From Hydractinia symbiolongicarpus (Eukaryota > Cnidaria > Hydrozoa > Anthoathecata > Hydractiniidae): a stretch of 64,000 nucleotides of DNA. The position numbers and the translations under genes are program-made. The stretch covers positions 24,656,001 through 24,720,000 of the forward strand of contig NC_079888.1 in the NCBI RefSeq assembly GCF_029227915.1, given 5' to 3'. Positions 22,858-35,756 of the stretch are shown here, in pieces. Position 1 is the first letter of the stretch. Every line of letters begins with the position of its first letter. Below the pieces are notes generated by a model, which did no database searches, was not told the origin of the DNA, and saw only the letters and a list, made by a program, of their open reading frames with translations.

Positions 22858-25800
22858 CTTGTAGTTTTTAAAAATATTTTCATTTTTGATGAGACGCTGA
22901 ATAAAAGAAGTTTAATCGCCGGCAAACGAAAACCTGCGATTTCCCGTAAATCCTGGACTCGGCCCGTATAGTCAAAAGTATACAAAGAAAGTACCCAGGG
23001 AGTAAACTCATTTCCCAAACGATTTTTTAAATTATTATTTCACCACTAAAACGCATGAGACTTGTAGTTTTCAAGAATGTTTTCATTTTTGATGAGACGC
23101 TAAATAAAAGCAGTTTAATCGCCGGCAAACGAAAACCCGCAATTTTCCGTAAATTCCGGGCTTGGCACGTATAGTCGAATGTATACAAAGAAAGTACCCT
23201 GTGAATAAACTCCTTTCCAGAACGATTTTTTAAATTATTTTTTCACCACTAAAACGCATGAGACTTGTAGTTTTCAAAAATGTTTTCATTTTTGATGAGA
23301 CGCCGAATAAAAACAGTTTAATCGCCGGCAAACGAAAACCTGCGATTTCCCTAAATCCCGGACTCGGCCCGTATAGTCAAAAGTATACAAAGAAAGTACC
23401 CAGGGAGTAAACTCATTTCCAGAACGATTTTTTAAATTATCTTTTCACCACTAAAACGCATAAGACTTGTAGTTTTTAAAAATGTTTTCATTTTTGATGA
23501 GACACTGAATAAAAGAAGTTTAATCGCCGGCAAACGAAAACCCGCGATTTCCCGTAAATCCCGGGCTTGGTCCGTATAGTCAAAAGTATACAAAGAAAGT
23601 ACCCTGTGAGTAAACTCATTTCCAGAACGATTTTTTAAATTATTTTTTTACCACTAAACGCATGAGACTTGTAGTTTTCAAAAATATTTTCATATTTGAT
23701 GAGACGCTGAATAAAAGCAGTTTAATCGCCGGCAAACGAAAACCCGCGATTTCCCGTTAATCCCGGGCTTGGCACGTATAGTCGAATGTATACAAAGAAA
23801 GTACCCTGTGAGTAAACTCATTTCCAGAACGATTTTTTAAATTATTTTTTCACCACTAAAACGCATAAGACTTGTAGTTTTTAAAAATGTTTTCATTTTT
23901 GATGAGACGCTGAATAAAAGAAGTTTAATCGCCGGGAAACGAAAACCCGCGATTTTTCGTAAATCCCGGATTGGCCCGTATAGTCAAAAGTATACAAAGA
24001 AAGTACCCAGGGAGTAAACTCATTTCCCGAACGATTTTTTATATTATTTTTTTACCACTAAACGCATGAGACTTGTAGTTTTCAAAAATATTTTCATATT
24101 TGATGGGACGCTGAATAAAAGAAGTTTAATCGCCGGCAAAGAAAAATCTGCGATTTCCCGTAAATCCCGGACTCGGCCCGTATAGTCAAAAGTATACAAA
24201 GAAAGTACCCAGGGAGTAAACTCATTTCCCGAACGATTTTTTAAATTATTTTTTCACCACTAAAACGCATAAGACTTGTAGTTTTCAAAAATGTTTTCAT
24301 TTTTGATGAGACGTTGAATAAAAGAAGTTTAATCGCCGGCAAACGAAAACCCGCGATTTCCCGTAAATCCCGGGCTTGGCCCGTATAGTCAAAAGTATAC
24401 AAAGAAAGTACCCAGGGAGTAAACTCATTTCCCGAACGATTTTTTAAATTACTTTTTCACCACTAAAACGCATGAGACTTGTAGTTTTTAAAAATATTTT
24501 CATTTTTGATGAGACTCTGAATAAAAGAAGTTTAATCGCCGGCAAACGAAAACCTGCGATTTCCCGTAATTTCTGGACTCGGCCCGTATAGTCAAAAGTA
24601 TACAAAGAAAGTACCCAGGGAGTAAACTGATTTCCCAAACGATTTTTTAAATTATTATTTCACCACTAAAACGCATTAGACTTGTAGTTTTCAAGAATGT
24701 TTTCATTTTTGATGAGACGCTGAATAAAAGCAGTTTAATCGCCGGAAAACGAAAACCCGCGATTTCCCGTAAATCCCGGGCTTGGCCCGTATAGTCAAAA
24801 GTATACAAAGAAAGTACCCAGGGAGTAAACTCATTTCCCGAACGATTTTTTAAATTTTTTTTTCACCACTAAAACGCATGAGACTTGTAGTTTTTAAAAA
24901 TATTTTCATTTTTGATGAGACGCTGAATAAAAGAAGTTTAATCGCCGGCAAACGAAAACCTGCGATTTCCCGTAAATCCTGGACTCGGCCCGTATAGTCA
25001 AAAGTATACAAAGAAAGTACCCAGGGAGTAAACTCATTTCCCAAACGATTTTTTAAATTATTATTTCACCACTAAAACGCATGAGACTTGTAGTTTTCAA
25101 GAATGATTTCATTTTTGATGAGACGCTAAATAAAAGCAGTTTAATCGCCGGCAAACGAAAACCCGCAATTTTCCGTAAATTCCGGGCTTGGCACGTATAG
25201 TCGAATGTATACAAAGAAAGTACCCTGTGAATAAACTCCTTTCCAGAACGATTTTTTAAATTATTTTTTCACCACTAAAACGCATGAGACTTGTAGTTTT
25301 CAAAAATGTTTTCATTTTTGATGAGACGCCGAATAAAAGCAGTTTAATCGCCGGCAAACGAAAACCTGCGATTTCCCTAAATCCCGGACTCGGCCCGTAT
25401 AGTCAAAAGTATACAAAGAAAGTACCCAGGGAGTAAACTCATTTCCAGAACGATTTTTTAAATTATCTTTTCACCACTAAAACGCATAAGACTTGTAGTT
25501 TTTAAAAATGTTTTCATTTTTGATGAGACACTGAATAAAAGAAGTTTAATCGCCGGCAAACGAAAACCCGCGATTTCCCGTAAATCCCGGGCTTGGTCCG
25601 TATAGTCAAAAGTATACAAAGAAAGTACCCTGTGAGTAAACTCATTTCCAGAACGATTTTTTAAATTATTTTTTTACCACTAAACGCATGAGACTTGTAG
25701 TTTTCAAAAATATTTTCATATTTGATGAGACGCTGAATAAAAGCAGTTTAATCGCCGGCAAACGAAAACCCGCGATTTCCCGTTAATCCCGGGCTTGGCA

Positions 25801-25896
25801 CGTATAGTCGAATGTATACAAAGAAAGTACCCTGTGAGTAAACTCATTTCCAGAACGATTTTTTAAATTATTTTTTCACCACTAAAACGCATAAGA

Positions 25897-26704
25897 CTTG
25901 TAGTTTTTAAAAATGTTTTCATTTTTGATGAGACGCTGAATAAAAGAAGTTTAATCGCCGGGAAACGAAAACCCGCGATTTCCCGTAAATCCCGGATTGG
26001 CCCGTATAGTCAAAAGTATACAAAGAAAGTACCCAGGGAGTAAACTCATTTCCCGAACGATTTTTTATATTATTTTTTTACCACTAAACGCATGAGACTT
26101 GTAGTTTTCAAAAATATTTTCATATTTGATGGGACGCTGAATAAAAGAAGTTTAATCGCCGGCAAACGAAAACCCGCGATTTCCCGTTAATCCCGGGCTT
26201 GGCACGTATAGTCGAATGTATACAAAGAAAGTACCCTGTGAGTAAACTCATTTCCAGAACGATTTTTTAAATTATTTTTTCACCACTAAAACGCATAAGA
26301 CTTGTAGTTTTTAAAAATGTTTTCATTTTTGATGAGACGCTGAATAAAAGAAGTTTAATCGCCGGGAAACGAAAACCCGCGATTTCCCGTAAATCCCGGA
26401 TTGGCCCGTATAGTCAAAAGTATACAAAGAAAGTACCCAGGGAGTAAACTCATTTCCCGAACGATTTTTTATATTATTTTTTTACCACTAAACGCATGAG
26501 ACTTGTAGTTTTCAAAAATATTTTCATATTTGATGGGACGCTGAATAAAAGAAGTTTAATCGCCGGCAAAGGAAAATCCGCGATTTCCCGTAAATCCCGG
26601 ACTCGGCCCGTATAGTCAAAAGTATACAAAGAAAGTACCCAGGGAGTAAACTCATTTCCCGAACGATTTTTTAAATTATTTTTTCACCACTAAAACGCAT
26701 AAGA
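25897..26704. repeat. N-G dimer duplication with G/A6 hybrid
   Basis: N-type monomers start at 25897 and 26301, 404 bp apart. Between them the monomer at 26098 begins as G (CATATTTGATGGGAC) and ends as A6 (GTTAATCCCGGGCTTGGCACG, GTCGAATG, TGTGAG). A normal G monomer then follows near 26502. The pattern fits a two-monomer duplication by crossing-over between a G and an A6 monomer. Confidence 0.65.
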
Positions 26705-27717
26705 CTTGTAGTTTTCAAAAATGTTTTCATTTTTGATGAGACGTTGAATAAAAGAAGTTTAATCGCCGGCAAACGAAAACCCGCGATTTCCCGTAAATCC
26801 CGGGCTTGGCCCGTATAGTCAAAAGTATACAAAGAAAGTACCCAGGGAGTAAACTCATTTCCCGAACGATTTTTTAAATTACTTTTTCACCACTAAAACG
26901 CATGAGACTTGTAGTTTTTAAAAATATTTTCATTTTTGATGAGACTCTGAATAAAAGAAGTTTAATCGCCGGCAAACGAAAACCTGCGATTTCCCGTAAT
27001 TTCTGAACTCGGCCCGTATAGTCAAAAGTATACAAAGAAAGTACCCAGGGAGTAAACTGATTTCCCAAACGATTTTTTAAATTATTATTTCACCACTAAA
27101 ACGCATTAGACTTGTAGTTTTCAAGAATGTTTTTATTTTTGATAAGACGCTGAATAAAAGCAGTTTAATCGCCGGCAAACGAAAACCCGCGATTTCCCGT
27201 AAATCCCGGGCTTGGCACGTATAGTCGAATGTATACAAAGAAAGTACCCTGTGAGTAAACTCATTTCCAGAACGATTTTTTAAATTGTTTTTTCACCACT
27301 AAAACGCATAAGACTTGTAGTTTTTAAAAATGTTTTCATTTTTGATGAGACGCTGAATAAAAGAAGTTTAATCACCGGCAAACGAAAACCCGGGATTTCC
27401 CGAAAATCCTGGCTTGGCCCGGATAGTCAAAAGTATACAAAGAAAGTACCCAGGGAGTAAACTCATTTACCGAACGATTTTTTAAATTATTTTTTCACCA
27501 CTAAAACGCATGAGATTTGTAGTTTTCAAAAATGTTTTCACTTTTGATGAGACGCTGAATAAAAGCAGTTTAATCGCCGGCAAACGAAAACCTGCGATTT
27601 CCCTAAATCCAAGACTCGGCCCGTATAGTCAAAAGTATACAAAGAAAGTACCCAGGGAGTAAACTCATTTCCAGAACGATTTTTTAAATTATCTTTTCAC
27701 CACTAAAACGCATTAGA

Positions 27718-27880
27718 CTTGTAGTTTTTAAAAATGTTTTCATTTTTGATGAGACACTGAATAAAAGAAGTTTCATCGCCGGCAAACGTATAGTCAAAAG
27801 TATACAAAGAAAGTACTCTGTGAGTAAACTCATTTCCAGAACGTTTTTTAAATTATTTTTTTACCACTAAACGCATGAGA
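27718..27880. repeat. Truncated monomer, 163 bp, central dyad deleted
   Basis: This A5-type monomer reads GGCAAACGTATAGTC where others have 38 more bases between AAACG and TATAG. The missing piece runs from the AAAACCCGCG segment to GGTCCG and takes out the whole G+C-rich dyad with all four CCCG motifs. A CG dinucleotide borders both ends, consistent with a microhomology deletion. One further base is missing in the T run (GAACGTTTTTT). It is the only strongly shortened monomer I found. Confidence 0.85.
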
Positions 27881-28487
27881 CTTGTAGTTTTCAAAAATAT
27901 TTTCATATTTGATGAGACGCTGAATAAAAGAAGTTTAATCGCCGGCAAACGAAAAACCGCGATTTCCCGTAAATCCTGGCTTGGCCCGTATAGTCAAAAG
28001 TATACAAAGAAAGTACCCAGGGAGTAAACTCATTTCCCGAACGATTTTTTAAATTATTATTTCACCACTAAAACGCATGAGACTTGTAGTTTTCAAGAAT
28101 GTTTTCATTTTTGATGAGACGCTGAATAAAAGCAGTTTAATCGCCGGCAAACGAAAACCCGCGATTTCCCGTAAATCCCGGGCTTGGCACGTATAGTCGA
28201 ATGTATACAAAGAAAAAACCCTGTGAGTAAACTCATTTTCAGAACGATTTTTTAAATTATTTTTTCACCACTAAAACGCATAAGACTTTTAGTTTTTAAA
28301 AATGTTTTCATTTTTGATGAGACGCTGAATAAAAGAAGTTTAATCGCCGGCAAACGAAAACCCGCGATTTCCCGTAAATCCCGGCTTGGACCTTATAGTC
28401 AAAAGTATACAAAGAAAGTACCCAGGGAGTAAACTCATTTCCCGAACGATTTTTTAAATTATTTTTTCACCACTAAAACGCATGAGA

Positions 28488-29096
28488 CTTGTAGTTTTCA
28501 AAAATGTTTTCATTTTTGAGGAGACCCTAAATAAAAGAAGTTTAATCGCCGGCAAACGAAAACCTGCGATTTCCCGTAAATCCTGGACTCGGCCCGTATA
28601 GTCAAAAGTATACAAAGAAAGTACCCATGGAGTAAACTCATTTCCCAAACGATTTTTTAAATTATTATTTCACCACTAAAACGCATGAGACTTGTAGTTT
28701 TCAAGAATGTTTTCATTTTTGATGAGACGCTAAATAAAAGCAGTTTAATCGCCGGCAAACGAAAACCCGCGATTTCCCGTAAATTCCGGGCTTGGCACGT
28801 ATAGTCGAATGTATACAAAGAAAGTACCCTGTGAATAAACTCATTTCCAGAACGATTTTTTAAATTATTTTTTCACCACTAAAACGCATGAGACTTGTAG
28901 TTTTCAAAAATGTTTTCATTTTTGATGAGACGCCGAATAAAAGCAGTTTAATCGCCGGCAAACGAAAACCCGCGATTTCCCGTAAATCCCGGGCTTGGCC
29001 CGTATAGTCAAAAGTATACAAAGAAAGTACCCAGGGAGTAAACTCATTTCCCGAACGATTTTTTAAATTACTTTTTCACCACTAAAACGCATGAGA
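28488..29096. repeat. R-S-(Q/P) trimer (609 bp) with hybrid monomer
   Basis: R starts at 28488, S at 28691, a hybrid at 28894, and the next R at 29097. The hybrid has the Q left end (GCCGAATAAAAGCAG) and the P right end (CCCGCG, CCCGGGCTTGGCCCG, TTACTTTTTCACC). Compared with R-S-Q-P at 22047, exactly one monomer length has been lost, with the crossover between about positions 50 and 76 of the monomer. Confidence 0.75.
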
Positions 29097-30717
29097 CTTG
29101 TAGTTTTTAAAAATATTTTCATTTTTGATGAGACGCTGAATAAAAGAAGTTTAATCGCCGGCAAACGAAAACCTGCGATTTCCCGTAAATCCTGGACTCG
29201 GCCCGTATAGTCAAAAGTATACAAAGAAAGTACCCAGGGAGTAAACTCATTTCCCAAACGATTTTTTAAATTATTATTTCACCACTAAAACGCATGAGAC
29301 TTGTAGTTTTCAAGAATGTTTTCATTTTTGATGAGACGCTAAATAAAAGCAGTTTAATCGCCGGCAAACGAAAACCCGCAATTTTCCGTAAATTCCGGGC
29401 TTGGCACGTATAGTCGAATGTATACAAAGAAAGTACCCTGTGAATAAACTCCTTTCCAGAACGATTTTTTAAATTATTTTTTCACCACTAAAACGCATGA
29501 GACTTGTAGTTTTCAAAAATGTTTTCATTTTTGATGAGACGCCGAATAAAAGCAGTTTAATCGCCGGCAAACGAAAACCTGCGATTTCCCTAAATCCCGG
29601 ACTCAGCCCGTATAGTCAAAAGTATACAAAGAAAGTACCTAGGGAGTAAACTCATTTCCCGAACGATTTTTTAAATTTTTTTTCACCACTAAAACGCATG
29701 AGACTTGTAGTTTTCAAAAATGTTTTCATTTTTGATGAGACGCTTAATGAAAGAGGTTTAATCGCCGGAAAACGAAAACCCGCGATTTCTCGTAAATCCC
29801 GGCTTGGCCCGTATAGTCAAAAGTATACAAAGAAAGTACCCAGGGAGTAAACTCATTTCCCGAACGATTTTTTAAATTATTTTTTCACCACAAAAACTCA
29901 TGAGACTTGTAGCTTTCAAAAATGTTTTCATTTTTGATGAGACGCTGAATAAAAAAAGTTTAATCGCCGGCAAACAAAAACCCGCGATTTCCCGTAAATC
30001 CCGGGCTTGGCCCGTATAGTCAAAAGTATACAAAGAAAGTACCCAGAGAGTAAACTCATTTCCAGAACGATTTTTTAAATTACTTTTTCACCACTAAAAC
30101 GCATGAGACTTGTAGTTTTTAAAAATGTTTTCATTTTTGATGAGACGCTGAATAAAAGAAGTTTAATCGCCGGCAAACGAAAACCTGCGATTTCCCGTAA
30201 ATCCCGGGCTTGGCCCGTATAGTCAAAAGTATACAAAGAAAGTACCCAGAGAGTAAACTCATTTCCAGAACGATTTTTTAAATTACTTTTTCACCACTAA
30301 AACGCATGAGACTTGTAGTTTTTAAAAATGTTTTCATTTTTGATGAGACGCTGAATAAAAGAAGTTTAATCGCCGGCAAACGAAAACCTGCGATTTTCCG
30401 TAAATCCTGGACTCGGCCAGTATAGTCAAAAGTATACAAAGAAAGTACCCAGGGAGTAAACTCATTTCCCGAACGATTTTTTAAATTAGTTTTTCACCAC
30501 TAAAACGCATGAGACTTGTAGTTTTCAAAAATGTTTTTATTTTTGATGAGACGCTTAATGAAAGAGGTTTAATCGCCGGCAAACGAAATCCCGCGTTTTC
30601 CCGTAAATCCTGGGCTTGGCCCGTATAGTCGAATGTATACAAAGAAAGTACCTATGGAGTAAACTCATTTCCCGAACGATTTTTTAAATTTTTTTTTCAC
30701 CACTAAAACGCATAAGA

Positions 30718-33150
30718 CTTGTAGTTTTTAAAAATGTTTTCATTTTTGATGAGACGCTTAATGAAAGAGGTTTAATCGCCGGAAAACGAAAACCCGCGAT
30801 TTCTCGTAAATCCCGGCTTGGCCCGTATAGTCAAAAGTATACAAAGAAAGTACCCAGGGAGTAAACTCATTTCCCGAACGATTTTTTAAATTATTTTTTC
30901 ACCACAAAAACTCATGAGACTTGTAGCTTTCAAAAATGTTTTCATTTTTGATGAGACGCTGAATAAAAAAAGTTTAATCGCCGGCAAACAAAAACCCGCG
31001 ATTTCCCGTAAATCCCGGGCTTGGCCCGTATAGTCAAAAGTATACAAAGAAAGTACCCAGAGAGTAAACTCATTTCCAGAACGATTTTTTAAATTACTTT
31101 TTCACCACTAAAACGCATGAGACTTGTAGTTTTTAAAAATGTTTTCATTTTTGATGAGACGCTGAATAAAAGAAGTTTAATCGCCGGCAAACGAAAACCT
31201 GCGATTTTCCGTAAATCCTGGACTCGGCCAGTATAGTCAAAAGTATACAAAGAAAGTACCCAGGGAGTAAACTCATTTCCCGAACGATTTTTTAAATTAG
31301 TTTTTCACCACTAAAACGCATGAGACTTGTAGTTTTCAAAAATGTTTTTATTTTTGATGAGACGCTTAATGTAAGAGGTTTAATCGCCGGCAAACGAAAT
31401 CCCGCGTTTTCCCGTAAATCCTGGGCTTGGCCCGTATAGTCGAATGTATACAAAGAAAGTACCTATGGAGTAAACTCATTTCCCGAACGATTTTTTAAAT
31501 TTTTTTTTCACCACTAAAACGCATAAGACTTGTAGTTTTTAAAAATGTTTTCATTTTTGATGAGACGCTGAATAAAAGAAGTTTAATCGCCGGCAAACGA
31601 AAACCCGCGATTTCCCGTAAATCCCGGCTTGGCTCTTATAGTCAAAGGTATACAAAGAAAGTACCCAGGGAGTAATTTCATTTCCCGAACGATTTTTTAA
31701 ATTACTTTTTCACCACTAAAACGCATGAGACTTGTAGTTTTTAAAAATGTTTTCATTTTTGATGAGACGCTGAATAAAAGAAGTTTAATCGCCGGCAAAC
31801 GAAAACCTGCGATTTCCCGTAAATCCTGGACTCGGCCCGTATAGTCAAAAGTATACAAAGAAAGTACCCAGGGAGTAAACTCATTTCCAGAACGATTTTT
31901 TAAATTACTTTTTCACCACTAAAACGCATGAGACTTGTAGTTTTTAAAAATGTTTTCATTTTTGATGAGACGCTGAATAAAAGAAGTTTAATCGCCGGCA
32001 AACGAAAACCTGCGATTTTCCGTAAATCCTGGACTCGGCCAGTATAGTCAAAAGTATACAAAGAAAGTACCCAGGGAGTAAACTCATTTCCCGAACGATT
32101 TTTTAAATTAGTTTTTCACCACTAAAACGCATGAGACTTGTAGTTTTCAAAAATGTTTTTATTTTTGATGAGACGCTTAATGAAAGAGGTTTAATCGCCG
32201 GCAAACGAAATCCCGCGTTTTCCCGTAAATCCTGGGCTTGGCCCGTATAGTCGAATGTATACAAAGAAAGTACCTATGGAGTAAACTCATTTCCCGAACG
32301 ATTTTTTAAATTTTTTTTTCACCACTAAAACGCATAAGACTTGTAGTTTTTAAAAATGTTTTCATTTTTGATGAGACGCTTAATGAAAGAGGTTTAATCG
32401 CCGGAAAACGAAAACCCGCGATTTCTCGTAAATCCCGGCTTGGCCCGTATAGTCAAAAGTATACAAAGAAAGTACCCAGGGAGTAAACTCATTTCCCGAA
32501 CGATTTTTTAAATTATTTTTTCACCACAAAAACTCATGAGACTTGTAGCTTTCAAAAATGTTTTCATTTTTGATGAGACGCTGAATAAAAAAAGTTTAAT
32601 CGCCGGCAAACAAAAACCCGCGATTTCCCGTAAATCCCGGGCTTGGCCCGTATAGTCAAAAGTATACAAAGAAAGTACCCAGAGAGTAAACTCATTTCCA
32701 GAACGATTTTTTAAATTACTTTTTCACCACTAAAACGCATGAGACTTGTAGTTTTTAAAAATGTTTTCATTTTTGATGAGACGCTGAATAAAAGAAGTTT
32801 AATCGCCGGCAAACGAAAACCTGCGATTTTCCGTAAATCCTGGACTCGGCCAGTATAGTCAAAAGTATACAAAGAAAGTACCCAGGGAGTAAACTCATTT
32901 CCCGAACGATTTTTTAAATTAGTTTTTCACCACTAAAACGCATGAGACTTGTAGTTTTCAAAAATGTTTTTATTTTTGATGAGACGCTTAATGAAAGAGG
33001 TTTAATCGCCGGCAAACGAAATCCCGCGTTTTCCCGTAAATCCTGGGCTTGGCCCGTATAGTCGAATGTATACAAAGAAAGTACCTATGGAGTAAACTCA
33101 TTTCCCGAACGATTTTTTAAATTTTTTTTTCACCACTAAAACGCATAAGA
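30718..33150. repeat. U-V-W-X tetramers, part of an 8-monomer unit (1,622 bp)
   Basis: U monomers start at 30718 and 32340, 1,622 bp apart, each followed by V, W and X. Between them lies a Y-W-W-X group. X monomers recur every 810-811 bp (near 30513, 31323, 32134 and 32948), so a 4-monomer period is nested inside the 8-monomer one. The U copies at 30718 and 32340 have the TTTTTAAAAATG start of a Y monomer, whereas the first U at 29704 has TTTTCAAAAATG, so the later ones are themselves recombinants. Confidence 0.7.
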
Positions 33151-35756
33151 CTTGTAGTTTTTAAAAATGTTTTCATTTTTGATGAGACGCTGAATAAAAG
33201 AAGTTTAATCGCCGGCAAACGAAAACCCGCGATTTCCCGTAAATCCCGGCTTGGCTCGTATAGTCAAAAGTATACAAAGAAAGTACCCAGGGAGTAATTT
33301 CATTTCCCGAACGATTTTTTAAATTACTTTTTCACCACTAAAACGCATGAGACTTGTAGTTTTTAAAAATGTTTTCATTTTTGATGAGACGCTGAATAAA
33401 AGAAGTTTAATCGCCGGCAAACGAAAACCTGCGATTTCCCGTAAATCCTGGACTCGGCCCGTATAGTCAAAAGTATACAAAGAAAGTACCCAGGGAGTAA
33501 ACTCATTTCCCAAACGATTTTTTAAATTATTATTTCACCACTAAAACGCATGAGACTTGTAGTTTTCAAAAATGTTTTCATTTTTGATGAGACGCTAAAT
33601 AAAAGCAGTTTAATCGCCGGCAAACGAAAACCCGCAATTTCCCGTAAATTCCGGGCTTGGCACGTATAGTCGAATGTATACAAAGAAAGTACCCTGTGAA
33701 TAAACTCCTTTCCAGAACGATTTTTTAAATTATTTTTTCACCACTAAAACGCACGAGACTTGTAGTTTTCAAAAATGTTTTCATTTTTGATGAGACGCCG
33801 AATAAAAGCAGTTTAATCGCCGGCAAACGAAAACCTGCAATTTCCCTAAATCCCGGACTCGGCCCGTATAGTCAAAAGTATACAAAGAAAGTACCCAGGG
33901 AGTAAACTCATTTCCAGAACGATTTTCTAAATTATTTTTTCACCACTAAAACGCATAAGACTTGTAGTTTTTAAAAACGTTTTCATTTTTGATGAGACGC
34001 TGAATAAAAGAGGTTTAATTGCCGGCAAACGAAAACCTGCGATTTCCCGTAAATCCCGGGCTTGGCCCGTATAGTCAAAAGTATACAAAGAAAGTACCCA
34101 GGGAGTAAACTCATTTCCCGAACGATTTTTTATATTATTTTTTTACCACTAAACGCATGAGACTTGTAGTTTTCAAAAATACTTTCATATTTGATGGGAC
34201 GCTGAATAAAAGAAGTTTAATCGCCGGCAAACGAAAATCCGTGATTTCCCGTAAATCCCGGACTCGGCCCGTATAGTCAAAAGTATACAAAGAAAGTACC
34301 CAGTGAGTAAACTCATTTCCCGAACGATTTTTTAAATTAGTTTTTCACCACTAAAACGCATGAGACTTGTAGTTTTCAAAAATGTTTTTATTTTTGATGA
34401 GACGCTTAATGAAAGAGGTTTAATCGCCGGCAAACGAAATCCCGCGTTTTCCCGTAAATCCTGGGCTTGGCCCGTATAGTCGAATGTATACAAAGAAAGT
34501 ACCTATGGAGTAAACTCATTTCCCGAACGATTTTTTAAATTTTTTTTTCACCACTAAAACGCATAAGACTTGTAGTTTTTAAAAATGTTTTCATTTTTGA
34601 TGAGACGCTGAATAAAAGAAGTTTAATCGCCGGCAAACGAAAACCCGCGATTTCCCGTAAATCCCGGCTTGGCTCGTATAGTCAAAAGTATACAAAGAAA
34701 GTACCCAGGGAGTAATTTCATTTCCCGAACGATTTTTTAAATTACTTTTTCACCACTAAAACGCATGAGACTTGTAGTTTTTAAAAATGTTTTCATTTTT
34801 GATGAGAGGCTGAATAAAAGAAGTTTAATCGCCGGCAAACGAAAACCTGCGATTTCCCGTAAATCCTGGACTCGGCCCGTATAGTCAAAAGTATACAAAG
34901 AAAGTACCCAGGGAGTAAACTCATTTCCCAAACGATTTTTTAAATTATTATTTCACCACTAAAACGCATGAGACTTGTAGTTTTCAAAAATGTTTTCATT
35001 TTTGATGAGACGCTAAATAAAAGCAGTTTAATCGCCGGCAAACGAAAACCCGCAATTTCCCGTAAATTCCGGGCTTGGCACGTATAGTCGAATGTATACA
35101 AAGAAAGTACCCTGTGAATAAACTCCTTTCCAGAACGATTTTTTAAATTATTTTTTCACCACTAAAACGCACGAGACTTGTAGTTTTCAAAAATGTTTTC
35201 ATTTTTGATGAGACGCCGAATAAAAGCAGTTTAATCGCCGGCAAACGAAAACCTGCAATTTCCCTAAATCCCGGACTCGGCCCGTATAGTCAAAAGTATA
35301 CAAAGAAAGTACCCAGGGAGTAAACTCATTTCCAGAACGATTTTCTAAATTATTTTTTCACCACTAAAACGCATAAGACTTGTAGTTTTTAAAAACGTTT
35401 TCATTTTTGATGAGACGCTGAATAAAAGAGGTTTAATTGCCGGCAAACGAAAACCTGCGATTTCCCGTAAATCCCGGGCTTGGCCCGTATAGTCAAAAGT
35501 ATACAAAGAAAGTACCCAGGGAGTAAACTCATTTCCCGAACGATTTTTTATATTATTTTTTTACCACTAAACGCATGAGACTTGTAGTTTTCAAAAATAC
35601 TTTCATATTTGATGGGACGCTGAATAAAAGAAGTTTAATCGCCGGCAAACGAAAATCCGTGATTTCCCGTAAATCCCGGACTCGGCCCGTATAGTCAAAA
35701 GTATACAAAGAAAGTACCCAGTGAGTAAACTCATTTCCCGAACGATTTTTTAAATT
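32889..35756. repeat. 7-monomer unit (1,418 bp) in tandem, two copies
   Basis: Positions 32889-34306 match 34307-35724, and the match continues to about 35756. R starts at 33353 and 34771 and X at 32948 and 34366, each 1,418 bp apart. The order is X-Y-R-S-Q-P-G. Shared rare variants are CGCACGAGAC, AAAAACGTTTTCA, AATACTTTCATATTTG, GATTTTCTAAATT and GTACCTATGG. One difference is GAGAGGCTG in the second R near 34805. Confidence 0.8.

Larger units (their letters stand above)
22047..29703. repeat. Domain B: types R, S, Q, P mixed with A types
   Basis: New types appear at 22047. R: CCTGCG with CCTGGACTCGG and TTTCCCAAACG. S: GCTAAATAAAAGCAG with AAATTCCGGG and TGTGAATAAAC. Q: GCCGAATAAAAGCAG with TTTCCCTAAATC. 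P: CCCGGGCTTGGCCCG with TTACTTTTTCACC. They form R-S-Q-P and R-S-Q runs, separated by A5-A6-N-G-H-A1 runs of domain A type. R monomers at 22858 and 24884 start longer near-repeats 2,026 bp (10 monomers) apart, and A1 monomers at 24478 and 26908 are 2,430 bp (12 monomers) apart. Only satellite monomers are seen, one of them shortened (27718-27880). Confidence 0.8.

Noticed and set aside
33655-33690. CENP-B box
   Set aside because: The nearest match (TTCG-ACTATA-CGGG on the minus strand in GTCGAATG monomers) has six bases between the half-sites where the box needs seven, so it does not fit.
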